Shown here: piece after piece, positions 28,301 to 40,393 of the stretch
Numbering within the stretch: position 1 is the stretch's first letter
How the letters are laid out: each line of letters begins with the position of its first letter
Assembly (NCBI GenBank): GCA_008711295.1
Contig: VUYV01000074.1
Coordinates: 124,001 to 188,000, forward strand
Source: Anarhynchus alexandrinus
Lineage: Eukaryota > Chordata > Aves > Charadriiformes > Charadriidae
Direction: 5' to 3'
DNA: 64,000 bases
Program-made: the position numbers and the translations under genes
The notes under the pieces: model-generated
What the model saw: only the letters and a program-made list of their open reading frames with translations
Databases searched by the model: none
Told to the model about the DNA's origin: nothing

Positions 28301-31300
28301 AAACTAAGTTGCTCTTTGGCATAGCCAATCACAAGACATGGACGTAGAGATGAGCAGCTCTTCAGAAGACTTCTGTTTGAAACTAGGTAATGTTTGAGGT
28401 GTTCTTTCTTGTAGATCATCTGAACTTTCTTTACTTAAGTGTTGTTGATGTGAAAGGGACAGTTGCTACAAGCTGATACTAAAAAATGGTTCTGTTTAAA
28501 ATAGTGTTTCCTTGAAATATCTTGCATTGCCTGGAAAAGCCACTTGTGATCTAAACTTACCTTCTCTCCTAGGCAAAAGGAGTGAAAAGTAACTTCATAT
28601 TATGATTTTTGTCTTTGTCCTAAAATACATGTTATGCAGGAATGTGGTATATCAAATCTGCTACATATTAACTGTGTATTGTACCACATGACAAAATTTG
28701 TAGCTGGGAGTTGTGGGGTGTTCTCTCTGGGCAGTCCTAGTTGGTCTCTTGGGTTTACGTTTTTGTCAGAGTGGTGGTAGTTGGAAAAAATTTCCACGTT
28801 GGAGTGTCTTTTGTGTGAATCTTGTCTCTCCGTGGCTCTTCCTGTGAGGGTCTGTCTCTCTCGTGCTTCATGTCTGAGGCGTCTCCATGTTTCTTTAGGG
28901 TCTCTCTTGTCTGTCTCTCCTCAGTGGACTTTCCAAAACTGTTCTACTTCTATCCTGAAATTAACTTCATACTGATTTTTTTTTTTCAAATACTGACTTC
29001 TGTGGACATTTAAAGTAGCTCCTTAAGGATCTGCTTTTCCACAGTGGTCACTCTACAAACTATCAAGTTTGCACAACAAACAACGCTAGCTCCACTTTCA
29101 TCCCAGAATATATACTGAATGCAAAATACAGAATTGTAAACAATTGCTACATTCAAATGACAGTCATGCTTGTGGTAATACTGAAAGGTTAAATAACAAC
29201 CCCCTTTAGGAAAGGTAGGATTGCTGCAGGATGAAAAAAGATTGCAGTACTTGCAACTGGGGGAAAACACCATGCAGTTGTGAATCTTTAATCTACATGA
29301 AAGCAAGGCAGCAACAGGAACTGTGTTACGGGTGCTTGGTCCTCCCAGTCTCTCTCCAATCTTGAGTGGATGTAAGAGCTTCCAAGCCACAAGTAAGAAA
29401 ATGCACACCAAGAGGCAAAACACCTTAATATGGTCAGAAAAATGACTGTCAAGCATGGTTTTATCTCTATTCCAAGATGTTTCCTCTTGCCAGGGAGAAC
29501 ACATTGGTGTGTTGTGGGTTGGTTTTTTTTTTTCCTTCTCAAAGTTATGAGAATCAGTTGGCAGTGAATAGCTCCTGTGGTGACTCAACCTGTTCTGTTA
29601 AGGGAAGGACAGAATGACTAAGCCCAAAGGATGGGTGTTGCAAATCGGCTATAAAAAGTTCTGCCAATGAAAGAGACTCTAGTTGTGCATTGGCACCTTC
29701 AATGCAAGTCTCCAGGCTTTTTTGGAGGGAGATGTGGGGGGAGGGGTAGGAATAGGCCTCTTTAAATTTCATCAGTATTGCTCATCTATAATCGCATTTT
29801 GAAGTTTTACCTGAGAGATATGTTTCTGAGGAGGATTCTGAACAACCTCTGTCTACTAAAGGCTGATCTAATTCCCCTGAACTAGATCAAGGAAATAACA
29901 GACCAGACTGATCCAGCCTTTACTCAGTTGATTTTATGGCTTGTTTTTTTTTTTTCAAGGAGAAGCTTAAGTTTGCTTTCCAGCATCTCTGACTTCCAGG
30001 ACGGGGGTGCTAGAGAACAGAAAATCTAGTCTATGCGCATCTCTTCTCCCCTGCTATCTGCTCTGTAATTAAAGCTGTTTCCATGGTGATTTCTGTGTTT
30101 TGTGGTGTTGGTGTTTTTTTTGTTTGTGTTTTTTTGGGGGGGGGGAGGAGGGGGAGAGGGCTTTTATTCTTCCTTAATGGCAATAGCTGTCATGGAGGTT
30201 AGTTTCACTGCTAGTCCTCAGTGACCTCTGTCGCTTTGTATTTGTGGTGTTGACTGTTGCCTCCTTTTACCAGATGACATAGGCAATTGCAGACTGTTGC
30301 CAAAACATGTTATCCAAGCGTAATCTAAAAAGTTGTATTTGATGAGTAGGACTCCTGTGTTTACGAAGGTAAACTTTGCTTCAAGTGGTTAAATAAATTG
30401 CCGCCTCCTCCCTGTACTTTTAGAGGTCAGTCAGCTGCTTTTAAACTGTCATGATGGCAGTGGCCAATCTGACCACTTAGGCTGAGCTGCCTTTTTTTTT
30501 TTTTTCTTAACTTTGTAAACTTAATTGGGGAAGATGATGCTGCAGCATTTGTGCTAACTGGCCAACTTCATGCAGAGTACAGATTTTTGGAAAAGAGCAC
30601 AAATAAGTATCTATGTCAGAAGGGAAAACCAGAACTTATTCTCCCTCTCGGGAAGTAGTGGGTATTTTCAGACCCACTCCTCCAAAATGAGCTATCAAAT
30701 GTCTGGATTTCTGTAACACTCCAGCTTGTCTGCATCTCTGTTTTCATCAATTGAAACAAGAGTCAGCTTTGCAATAGTGTACTATTGTAAAGTTGCTGAG
30801 TTTATAACTCTGAGGTGCATTGCTTAACTTCATGTTTCCAAAATAAAAGGGGTTTAAACTGATACTATAAAAAGTGCTGACTGACTTTTATGCACCAAAC
30901 TGCCCATGCAGCTTTTCTGTTATGCACTACATTCTGCAAACCTTAACTGCACCCATGCACGGTTTCCATTTTGAGCAGCCAGTCCCCTCCCTGCAGCAGA
31001 TAACTACACCACAAAATTGCTCCAAGTTACTTATCTCTGCATTGTCTGTTGCGTTCTCATCACACTATCTAGTTGCAAGACCTCAAATGGATAAAACAAT
31101 TTCAAAACACTTGTGTTGCACGTAACTTCTAACTTAATAGTAATAGTTTGTGTTCTCTTGCTCCAGGGGTTGTGTTTCCGTGCAAGAAGTGTTTAGCTTG
31201 TGGGGTGCCCTTCCTTATGGTGCTAGTCCTGCATTTCTTGCTTGACATAGAACTCGCTCTATTCCTGGGTTTTTATGGGATGAATAAGTAGCTGCTTCTT

Positions 31301-31619
31301 TAGGCTGTTCTTGTTTATTAGATAGGAGAGACAACCTTGATCTGAATTTTACAAACTGCAGGGTGAGAAGGCTGGACTTGGGTAGCTTTTTGTGCTTTGA
31401 ATTCTTTTCTTAGCTAAAAAGCTCGTTGGTAGCAGAGATGGTAGTGCTGCAGTGTTAGCTGTCTGGTCTTAATTGGTGTATCTGTGACAGGGGGGTGCCT
31501 AACTGAAGAGTCTGCCCATGGTCCTGCCTGCTGTAGCTTGCTGCATTAACCATAGTTTGGGCTACAAACAATCTCTGTCTGCACCATCAAATAAAAAGTA
31601 GAGGTCCTAAGCTGGTACG

Positions 31620-32105
31620 TGGGATGTCTGGTAGTGGTGGCGCCAGAGCACGGTTGTACTAGTGGTGCTTCTCAGCCAACCTCAGGCTGGCTGTGGAAGT
31701 CAAAGGGCTGCTTCCCTTCGACAGGCCTGCCTGTGGGGCCGAGGTGGGTGAGGAGCGCTGTGCTGGATGATGAAGCTGTTATGGTGCCACCAGGGCTGGG
31801 GCAGAAAGGAGTGATACGGGCAAGGGGACCACGCGGAGCTGTCACCTTCCCTCAGGGAGGCCCCGTGAGGCGCCGGGGGGCTGCACTGAGGCACGGGCCT
31901 TGCCTTGCCTGCGGCTCTCAGCTGGGTGGGAGCGAGGGCTCCCGTTTGGCTCCGAGCCCTTCTCGCAGAGAGCCTGCTGGAGGGGAGGGTGGCAGCGCAG
32001 GGGACCCGCGGTGGCTGTGAGGGAGGTGAGGTGAGGCCTGTCGGGGGGGCCTGGCCGTGGCGGTGGCCTGGCGCTCCCGCATCCGGGGGCAGCAACAGGT
32101 CTCTG
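31620..32105. promoter_or_regulatory. Second GC-rich island upstream of the B3GNT5 coding exon
   Basis: About 490 bp of clearly raised G+C with scattered CpG (GGCGCC near 31641, CGCGG near 31831, GGCGCCGG near 31870) stands out from the AT-rich intron around it and ends about 380 bp before the acceptor at 32487. On position it could be an alternative promoter or first exon for B3GNT5, or an intronic enhancer. Frames of 86-133 codons cross it on both strands, but this is what stop-poor GC-rich DNA produces by chance. No direct evidence separates the alternatives. Confidence 0.4.
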
Positions 32106-32498
32106 CCAGGGTCTTGCTCTTCACTAGGCCGTACAAAGACATCTTGTAAACCAGGTCACTTGTAGGGTGTGGCTTCCCTCCTAGCTTAAAGAGTTTAACC
32201 AAAATGTTGTCATCTGTTGGTTAACGGCAGTGGGCTTTTCTAAGAAAGAGTTTCTTGTGTCAGAACTGAAGCCTCTGTGTCAGGTTCCCCTTCTCCTTCA
32301 CTAGCCTCCCTCAAGCTTACTCTGGGCCACCGACAACCTCTAACTTGCTGCCAGGGTTTTTTTGGGGGGGTGTAAGTGGGTGGGTGGTGATGGGGAGTGT
32401 CTGAGTAGTCAACTCATTTCTGTGACTAAACCTAAATCCAGCTTACTAAAACTTTTCCCCTCTCCCCCTCGCTTTACAATTGGTAGGTATTCATCTTC

Positions 32499-32519
32499 AT
32501 GAAGGAAAGAAACACATGA
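32499..32519 (+). other. uORF 1 in the B3GNT5 leader (6 codons)
   Basis: An ATG at 32499 is followed in frame by a TGA at 32517-32519. Its stop overlaps the next upstream ATG at 32516 (ATGA), so termination and restart could be coupled. Whether it lies in the mRNA depends on the predicted acceptor at 32487. Confidence 0.6.
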
Positions 32520-32542
32520 GAAGATCCGATTTAGAACTGTAG
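32516..32542 (+). other. uORF 2 in the B3GNT5 leader (8 codons)
   Basis: The ATG at 32516 overlaps the stop of uORF 1, and its own TAG stop is at 32540-32542. It is short and shows no recognisable peptide. Confidence 0.6.
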
Positions 32543-32555
32543 CATTCACTTCAAG

Positions 32556-32675
32556 ATGCCCCAAAGGGAAAATACTCATCTGCAAGTCTCATCTTTGAAA
32601 ACTGTCTGCATTCTTCCAATCAAAGAAAAACATTTTTTAAGAAAGATGACTTGTGAAATCTGTGAACAAAGCTGA
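32556..32675 (+). other. uORF 3 in the B3GNT5 leader (39 codons)
   Basis: The ATG at 32556 has A at -3 and C at +4. The frame runs 39 codons to TGA at 32673-32675, and the next uORF starts on the very next base. The peptide has no recognised homology. It is the longest uORF in the leader and the one most likely to reduce translation of the main frame. Confidence 0.6.
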
Positions 32676-32729
32676 ATGAAAGGATACCGAATGAAAGACA
32701 ACATGCCATACAGTGGACACTTATCTTGA
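32676..32729 (+). other. uORF 4 in the B3GNT5 leader (17 codons)
   Basis: The ATG at 32676 directly abuts the stop of uORF 3 (TGAATG). Two more in-frame ATGs follow at 32691 and 32703, and the frame stops with TGA at 32727-32729. The main ATG is 90 nt downstream, far enough for some re-initiation. Confidence 0.6.
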
Positions 32730-32819
32730 AGGGGTGACACTGTGCTCTTGAACTAAAACACAGGCACTGTAAAAACACTGATCCTGAACAAGAATAAGGA
32801 TTATAGAAACTGCATCAGA

Positions 32820-33956
32820 ATGTTTGTTAGTCCCAGAAGAGTCAGAAAATGCCATTTTTTGCAGATATTTGCCACTTGCTTTATACTGTGTCTTATGATT
32901 TTTTGGGAACCATTTGATAATCACATTATGAGCCATATGAAGTCCTATTCATACAGATACCTCATAAATAGCTACCATTTTGTGAATGACAGCCTGTCTA
33001 TCAACAGGGATAACTTGGACAGAGTATCAAGCTACCAGTACATGATCAACCACAGAGAGAAATGTCAGCAGCAGGATGTCCTTCTCCTGTTGTTTGTGAA
33101 GACTTCTCCTGAAAATCGTCATCGGAGGGATGCAATCAGACAAACTTGGGGTAATGAGAAGTATGTTCGTTCTCAACTTAATGCCAACATTAAAACTCTT
33201 TTTGCTTTAGGAAGACCAACAGATCATCTGCAGCATACACAGCTGCAAAGAGAACTTCAGCTGGAAGACCAGAAATACAATGATTTGATTCAGCAAGACT
33301 TCTTGGATACTTTTCACAATCTTACTCTTAAATTGCTTTTGCAGTTTAGCTGGGTGAATACCTACTGTCCTCATGCCAGGTTCCTTATGTCTGCAGATGA
33401 TGATATATTTATCCATATGCCAAATCTTGTTGCTTATCTCCAAAGGCTAGCACAAATGGGTGTTCAAGATCTCTGGATTGGTCGTGTCCATCGTGGATCC
33501 CCTCCCATAAGAGACAAGAGTAGCAAATACTATGTTCCATATGAAATGTATCAGTGGCCCTCTTATCCGGACTACACGGCAGGAGCTGCATATGTAATAT
33601 CAAATGATGTAGCAGCTAAAGTATATGAGGCTTCATTGACTCTCAATACAAGTCTTTATATAGATGATGTTTTCATGGGTCTCTGTGCCAATAAAATGGG
33701 AATCGTACCACAATATCATGTATTTTTTTCTGGGGAAGGAAAGGCTCCATATCATCCCTGCATTTATAACAAAATGATGACATCTCATGGACATGTAGAT
33801 GATCTTCACCAGCTCTGGAAGCAGGCTACAGATCCCAAAGTCAAAAAGCTTTCTTCGGGGATTTGGGGTAGAATATACTGCAGAATAGTCAATATTGTGC
33901 TTCTCTGTAAACTATACTATGAGGACACATATCCTTGTTCAGCTGCATTTTCTTAA
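32820..33956 (+). CDS. B3GNT5: Lactosylceramide beta-1,3-N-acetylglucosaminyltransferase
   Basis: An intact 378-codon frame. The enzyme transfers GlcNAc from UDP-GlcNAc in beta-1,3 linkage to the galactose of lactosylceramide, making Lc3Cer, the first step of lacto- and neolacto-series glycosphingolipids, in the Golgi. The protein reads as a type II membrane protein: a short basic N-terminus (RRVRK at 6-10), one hydrophobic segment at about 13-28, a stem, then a GT31 catalytic domain. Family motifs are present: [10 protein letters not shown] at 102-111, FALG at 128-131, [13 protein letters not shown] at 153-165, the metal-binding DDD at 193-195 within [20 protein letters not shown] at 252-261 and IDDVFMG at 281-287. 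Possible N-glycosylation sites are N56, N167 and N276. The ATG at 32820 has A at -3; an in-frame stop at 32754-32756 with no ATG between supports this start. Length equals what I recall for the mammalian protein. The four uORFs suggest translational control. Confidence 0.97.
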   Translation: MFVSPRRVRKCHFLQIFATCFILCLMIFWEPFDNHIMSHMKSYSYRYLINSYHFVNDSLSINRDNLDRVSSYQYMINHREKCQQQDVLLLLFVKTSPENRHRRDAIRQTWGNEKYVRSQLNANIKTLFALGRPTDHLQHTQLQRELQLEDQKYNDLIQQDFLDTFHNLTLKLLLQFSWVNTYCPHARFLMSADDDIFIHMPNLVAYLQRLAQMGVQDLWIGRVHRGSPPIRDKSSKYYVPYEMYQWPSYPDYTAGAAYVISNDVAAKVYEASLTLNTSLYIDDVFMGLCANKMGIVPQYHVFFSGEGKAPYHPCIYNKMMTSHGHVDDLHQLWKQATDPKVKKLSSGIWGRIYCRIVNIVLLCKLYYEDTYPCSAAFS

Positions 33957-36900
33957 TAATTTAATATCTACGTTGAAGATCCACTGAGCCAAAACAGAGC
34001 AACAACTTTTTAGCTGTTTATTCAAAATATGTGTAAACATGAAAAGAGGTAAAACTTAAATGTGAATGGTTGGGAATGGGAGGGTGGGAAAGATGGTCCC
34101 AAATTCTGTTCAGAAACTTTTACTGGAAAAACTCTCCTATTGTACTGCAACTTTTTACATTGTAGCCTGGTTTGGGTTTTGGTTTGTGTTTGGTTTTTTT
34201 TTTTTATGCTCTTCAAGGGATGCAAGTCTGAATTAAAGGAACTATAATGGACTTGACTTCTAGACTTTGAAATGCTTGGTGAGTATGTCTGTTATTTGAA
34301 CTTGTCAGTAAGTCATAATTTTTTTTTTTTAAAAAAGCTATGTGAACTAAGGCACATGATGATAAAAAAGAAAATCTGCTATATCAAAATGGAGTAGAAG
34401 GACACAAGGAAAACAATTTCTGACTTCATGAATGAGACTATTGCGGTAGTTTAAGGCAAAGTAAATTGGTTACAAATATTCACCATTTCTGGGTGCTTCA
34501 AAAGTAAGTCTGGACCTGCACAATTGGCAAACAGTGAGTGCTAGAAGTGAAGACCTGCTACAATCTTTTTCTCAAAGCTCCCTAAATCTTTGAAATAGGG
34601 AAACAGTGTTTGAATGCCCTCTGAACTGGTTGGTTTTAGTAACAAAGGAGCTCCCTTTAGATCGGGACTGCATGTGAAAGGATAAAAATCAGGTATTACT
34701 CATGGAATTGGTTTTGTTAATCTTTCTCTGCCTTCTGAAAACCAAAGCAGTATATTTAAGACAGTCCAGTCTTTAATAAGCAAATAAGCTAAATGAGTTT
34801 GGGTTTTTTTAACAATGCTTCTGCTTTCCAATACTCACGGTTCTAAAGGTGAAAAGCAAGCAAAAGTCCCCAAGAATGTAACTTGTAGCTAATTTGAAGC
34901 TGTTAAAGACTTTAAAAACCAAAATTTCATGTTTGTACTAGCAAAGAGGGAGGGTATTTTCTGCACAAAGTTTGACTTCACAGTGAAGGGATAGGGAGAT
35001 GTTGGTCCACGGAAACTCAGTACACAAATCAAAATCACTAAAATATTTCTCCTGAAGTCTTAAGCACAAGATTATCTTTAAAATTTCAGGGTAGTTTGTG
35101 TCCACAAACCCATGTATCTTTAATATGTTTCAATGGTAATATCACCAGCAGGAGGTACAAAACACTCAGTGCATCAGGATAGAACTAAGTGATGCTCAAA
35201 CTCCAGCCATTATGAGTTGTACTGTGGTGCCATATAAATATTGTAGAGAATCAAAGTTCTAGGATGTCTGCAGTCTTTTCTTGTATAGCTCACTAATGGT
35301 GTTTTCACAGACTCTCAGGACAGATATTTTAGTTGCTAACTGCCAAACCTGTGGTGGCTCTTCCTGCAGTGGGGACACAGTCCACAGACGGTACAGTCAG
35401 ATATTGCATGTGAACTGATTTGTTGCTGAAACAAGTTCTAGTGTAGATAGTGTCAGAAAACTACTTCTGAAAGCTTGAAAGAGTCAAGTAGCAGAGCAAT
35501 AACAATGCAAAAGCTCACAAATTATCAAGCATCTGTTGGAAACATCCTAACTACAGGAGCGATACTACTTGCTTTCTGTGTAAGACTAGCCTTTTTCTCA
35601 CTGTGTGGAGCAGTGAGGTACTTGATCTGTTTCTTCTGACTTTACCGTAGAAGAGCTATACAGGACTTGGCAGTTTTAAGCTACAAGTAGTAAACCTTTG
35701 TTTAAATAATCACTACTGCTCTTGGAGCTGTGCTGCAGGTTTTAATTGTTTGAATGGCTAATGGTATATGTTAGCATAGACAGAATCCAAGAGTGAGCTT
35801 GCTGACTGTTCTCTAAGCTGCCATTTCAGATGGATGGTATGTAGCTACTGGGATTAAGTGAAATATGTAACTTTCTATAATTGATTTTCCAGAAGGAAAA
35901 GAATAAGAATCCGAACTGGACCCAAATGTTGGGTATATAAAGAGCCCATAAATAAATCACTTATTGGTGTCAGAATGACTGAAGAATATAACAGCTATAC
36001 TTCAGAAAGAATAAATCCAGTTCCTGTTCTTGCCTAAACAGATTGATTATAGTACTGAGGATGTGTGTCTTTTTAAAAGGAAAAAAAACCCAAAACACAA
36101 GACAACCCTAGATCTATATAACCTGTTGGCTTATAGAGAAATAAATGCTCATATAGAGAAAGTAGTATTCTGTACTGAAGGAAAGCTGCTTCATCAGATC
36201 TCTGACCTGTTGTGAGCCATTTAAATCAACAAGCTGCACAGCAAAATTGCACTACTAGAAAAAGCCACCCTGTTCACTGTAGGGGAAGAGGGTCTTTGTA
36301 TGCAGTATGCAACTGAAATGTATTACTAAGACTACAATTTTCCAGCATAATTATGTGTTGGGATTTATTGCTTTCATGCATACAAGCAAAGGTAAAATAA
36401 GTTTTAAGTAGCTTAAACTTCTGTAGGGTAATGACCTAGCTAACATCTAAAACATTGCTTAAATGTAGTTTGCCATTATCTTTTGGCCATTGAAATACTT
36501 TGTTTTACAGCTGGTTTGAGTTTTGTTTGGATTGTTTCTTAAAAGGGCCTTGATGTTTGTAGTATGCATTTTCTTCTGCTGCAGTGAAAAGAAGTTGCTT
36601 GTTGAATAAAAAGGAAAACATGAAGGCACTCCTTTCAAAAAATGGAGAAGCTAGAAAACTTCTTATTTTCTGGTTCTAAACACTGAATTAAGATTTGTAC
36701 ACCTTTATCTGGAACCTTTTATAACAATAGTCTTGGTGCTCCAATGCAGGGCTGTCAGCTTTTACTTCTACAGATAAAACTGTATCAGCCTGAATGGTCA
36801 CTCCTCATTAAGAGTTTGACATTGTTGCACAGCATATTTAATGCTAAAATTGTTTTTACCTGTTTGTTTGGTTTGCATCAGTTTCCCTTTGATATTACTA

Positions 36901-37000
36901 ATTTTTATACAAAGTATTCAATATTTATTCTTAAACTTTGCTCTGTACCACAAAAAGACAATTGTTTTGTAAAATTTGTTTTGAATAAACAGACTTATTT
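33957..37000 (+). other. B3GNT5: B3GNT5 3' untranslated region
   Basis: The main frame ends in TAA followed at once by a second in-frame TAA (33954-33959). The region is AT-rich, with ATTTA-type and T-run elements (for example near 34194-34206 and 34319-34331), and ends by the AATAAA at 36984. No other gene was seen in it. A 3' UTR of about 3 kb is plausible for this gene, but the end is predicted only. Confidence 0.65.
36984..36989 (+). terminator. B3GNT5: Polyadenylation signal of B3GNT5
   Basis: A canonical AATAAA lies within GTTTTGAATAAACAGAC, followed about 16 nt later by an A-run and then T/G-rich DNA (GGTGGT, TTGTTGC near 37033-37055), as expected around a cleavage site. An upstream AATAAA at 36605 is an alternative. 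Confidence 0.6.
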
Positions 37001-37866
37001 CTTTTAAAAAAAAACCAAAACAACACAACAAAGGTGGTAAATATCTCTTGTTGCTTTCTTTGTAACTGACAGCCTCAGCTCTGATGCTTTTAGATGCTAC
37101 TTTGAGTCCCCTCTTAGGGGAGGACTTCAAACTGCCTCCTCCTCATCCCCCTTTCCTGGCTTCCTTTCTATTCTACCTTGAACAAACCTCTTGTGGAACA
37201 AAAGGCAAAATTGGTGTTTCCAAGATAGGAGACAGTTCAGAAATTTGTTTACCAAGCTTCTAGGTCTAAAGCTGTGTCAAAGATCCAAATCTTAAAAGCT
37301 TCACCTGTTATTAATATTAACTTCCAAATGTGTATGTTCTCTCTAAGCAGTCATTCCTCAAGAGATGTGTATCTATCTAAAAAAGTTCTGTTTCAGATCA
37401 CACTGCACCTTTTGAAAACTAGCTGATGCTTTGGAGACCAGTGATAGTAGTTTCATAGGGTATAATTAAATTCAGGTAGTATTAAGTTGCATTTTTCTGT
37501 CTCCAATTTGTCTGCCATAATGTATCAAGCTAGTGTTTTTAGAAATATGCTCTTTTGCATCAAGAAACTTCAGTGCATAACTGTGTGAGAGGCGTAACGT
37601 AAGTAAATTATCTAAATCATAGTGGAGAAGAGAACAAAGGACACCCCCCACCCCAAGCCCCCAAACCAAAACAAAAGATAAACATTGCTTGCTTCTCCAG
37701 CTGGTAGATTGTGTATAATTGTGTGGCTACAAGCGTTTCATTGACTTGATTATATCTAATTTTTTAATCTTAATGAGCTTCAAAGAAGTTGTAGGTAGTG
37801 TACGATAAATGCAGTTACCTGCATTCTAAGGACAGAAAAATGATACTGGCTCGTGTGCAGCCTTAC

Positions 37867-37955
37867 CTCCTCCTTGTTGACAAGTTCTCATCACTTTCAC
37901 TCATCACCAGGACTCTGCTAGATCCTCCTTGACTAGCTTCATGCATCACTTCAAT
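37867..37955 (-). CDS. MCF2L2: MCF2L2 exon, linker just before the DH domain
   Basis: An 89-nt minus-strand exon with acceptor TTATTCAG before 37955 and donor GTAAGG after 37867. It starts in phase 0, exactly where the preceding exon (40394-40497) ends, and encodes 29 residues (IEVMHEASQGG..., acidic SESDEN, ending in STRR) plus two bases of what is probably another arginine. In Dbl-family GEFs of the MCF2/MCF2L/MCF2L2 group a Ser/Glu-rich linker ending in basic residues directly precedes the DH domain, so the next exon should open the DH domain. That exon was not found in the window. The linker is poorly conserved, so this exon rests on frame and splice sites more than on homology. Confidence 0.75.
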
Positions 37956-40393
37956 CTGAATAAAAAGACACATAAGAAGTGAAAATAGTTAATTGCTGAT
38001 GCCTTTATTTGGAGAACTTTAACTCTTTTAAAGAATAAAACCCAAATCCTACCTAGTCTAGTAAGTGACCGGACAAGTTAAAATAATGGAATTCTAGATG
38101 TGTAGGTTGTAAATCAAGAATACCTCTTTTGTCTATTCTTCTACTTCCTTGGTCAGTATTGGCATGGGAGGCATTCTTGATTCCAGGCAAAGTCTTTATG
38201 TTCTTCCACCATAGAAGGTGGATTATCTCCTTATGTAGATAATTACAGGCATAACAGTGTGTTCCTTAGTTTCTGAAACTCTATTTTTTTTTTTTTGTTT
38301 CTGGCCTGAAGCCAACCCAAAGACTTCATATTTTCAAAGTTGTTTGTACAGTGCCTCTGAGAAGAGTCTTTCTACTAGTAGGAGTATTAAGACAGCACAT
38401 ACCTTCAAATACTGAGCACAGGACATGTGTGCAAGGGCTGTCCACAGGTTGAAATGGACTCGAGCTTTGTACATAATACTTTGATAAATATTAACCTACT
38501 TGTCCAGTCTTGCAGAGTTGGATCATTTCAAGTGTGTTCCAGGTAAGTTTTAAGTAGGCTTTTCCTCTTGCCTGCAGCATTAAAAGTCATGTGCTACTTG
38601 GGCCTACTCAAAGACACTCTCTTCAAATTCAGTAAATCAACTCAGCTGCTGAGTTTGCAGTTAATCCAAGCCAATATCTAAACTCCAGTAGAGTCTTTAA
38701 GTTCCTGAGCACTTTCATTTTTAAAAGGCTGATTCTGGGGGAAAAAAGCAGTGGCCTGTCTTATGTTCTATATAGCTAAATTATTTAGCTGGTTGGTGAT
38801 GATGATGGAATCCATTAATAAACTATCCTCACCTGAGCTATTATCAGAACAAAATACAAACAAAAATTTTATAGCAACAATGGGAGGGAGGAAGAGGGTG
38901 CATGATTTGCACTGTAGTCTTGGAAAGTAGACTCAAAAATGAATTAATACATGTTTTTATAAAGCCTGTACCGTGTTTTTCCATATACCTGTGTGGGAGG
39001 AATGCAACTGATTACCTGTGTTACTGATGGGACTCTCTCCCATACTACCCAACTTCTTTTGCTATTCTTTTTGACTATTAGTCGTATTATTTCCCTCAAC
39101 ACAGTCAGGGCCTGCTCTTATTTTTTTCTTTCTCAAAACATACCTTAAATTGCATTTTTTACCATTCTAATGATACGCTCTACAGGGCTAATAATATGAT
39201 TCTTAATGCAGGGAAGATGCAAGAAAATGATGACAAAGGGATGTTATTATTTAAAAGGTTGTGAGTGACTGGCACTACATAGGTTTTGATTTTTGCCTTA
39301 TTTTTGTTAAACTTTTAACTAAAGGGGATGTCAGCAAAGTTCCAAAACATTTATGCACAGACCATTAGGAATACAACTTCAGTGTCCTCTCTCTTTCACA
39401 GGTACATTTACATGGTCTAAACACAAACATTTTAAATAAGACAAATAAGGCATTACTTGAATTTGACATGAAAAAAAGAAGTCTGGTCTCTGAAAACTAT
39501 TTCAGCTAGCTCAGGCAAATGAAAAGTTCCAGGATGCAGCTGTGTGTCATCTTAGTTATAAGAATTGCAGATGAATGAAGTTTCTGGTTCCTTCTGTTTC
39601 CAGTCTTAAAATACTCAAGGAGGGCCAAACAACTGTCTTGATAGCTTGTTATTCCAGTCAGTCTCTACAGCTCAAACAAAAGACTCTCTGCTGTAAGGGC
39701 AGGGTTATTAAATGCTGTCAGGCTTGGGAATAGGGAGGAAAGGATAAGGATGTCTAGACTCCTAAACAGAATCTTGCTGCAGAAACAATAATGCAACAAA
39801 TCTCATCATAGAGAAACAAAAGCAAAATACATTTCCCTGAACCTTACTTGCCCATGCAGCAACGGGTAACAGTGGAATTTTTGGTTGGTTTTTTGTTGGT
39901 TTATTTTTAAGTATTTAATGTCTAGTCTTTCCTCCTTTGTGTAGAAACTACCTTTAGAAAATATTTAAACAAGGGAAAATATATAACTCCTTAAAACCCT
40001 GAATATAACACATCTTAACTTCAGAGGAGCTGGAATATGATTCCAGTTTTAGAAACAAAGCAGTTCATATGCTGTAAGGAAGGATGGGCACTTTGGATGA
40101 ACTAATGTATTATTGTTGGACATTGCCTCCACGTTTCCCCTTTCATCATTTGAAAGTGATTTCTACTTTAGTGTAACTTATTCTTCCATGTACATGAGCA
40201 TAAATTTTTTTTAACACTGTCATCTGAGTAACTTCCAAACTGCAAGATGAAGTGTAAATAAAAAATGCTTAGCAGAGAATTAACTCGTAAATGTTCAATA
40301 TTTTAATTCCAAGTATAAATATGGAAACCTATATTTATATTGTTTTGCGTTCTCCTACAATATGGGATGTCCCCAAAACACAGATGTTCCTAC

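Larger units (their letters stand above)
17441..32486 (+). other. B3GNT5: Presumed large 5' intron of B3GNT5
   Basis: About 15 kb lies between the CpG island and the acceptor of the coding exon. I found no conserved exon on either strand. It holds simple repeats: GTTTT repeats near 17889-17912, an 18-bp tandem duplication at 18930-18965, a 13-bp tandem duplication at 19656-19681, a mixed TA/TG/CA tract at about 22318-22362, an A-rich tract with one N near 23829-23890, and G/T-rich runs near 30100-30160. A second GC-rich island at about 31620-32105 is listed separately. A 192-codon minus-strand frame at 29010-29588 has no recognisable motif. Intron status depends on the promoter assignment. 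Confidence 0.5.
32487..37000 (+). other. B3GNT5: B3GNT5 terminal exon (leader, CDS, 3' UTR)
   Basis: A pyrimidine-rich run at about 32455-32475 followed by TTGGTAG at 32480-32486 makes a good splice acceptor, so the exon most likely starts at 32487. It then carries 333 nt of leader, the whole CDS at 32820-33956 and about 3 kb of 3' UTR. The last good polyadenylation signal, AATAAA at 36984-36989, is followed by an A-rich stretch. An earlier AATAAA at 36605-36610 could give a shorter form. A single coding exon is usual for this beta-1,3-glycosyltransferase family. The acceptor and end point are predictions. Confidence 0.7.

Noticed and set aside
29010..29588. 192-codon open frame on the minus strand in the presumed B3GNT5 intron, with a hydrophobic run
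   Set aside because: No recognisable domain and no matching splice or promoter context; composition looks like chance. Would need conservation or transcript evidence.
31619..32202. Frames of 86-133 codons on both strands
   Set aside because: They all lie in the GC-rich island, where stops are rare; composition is not protein-like.
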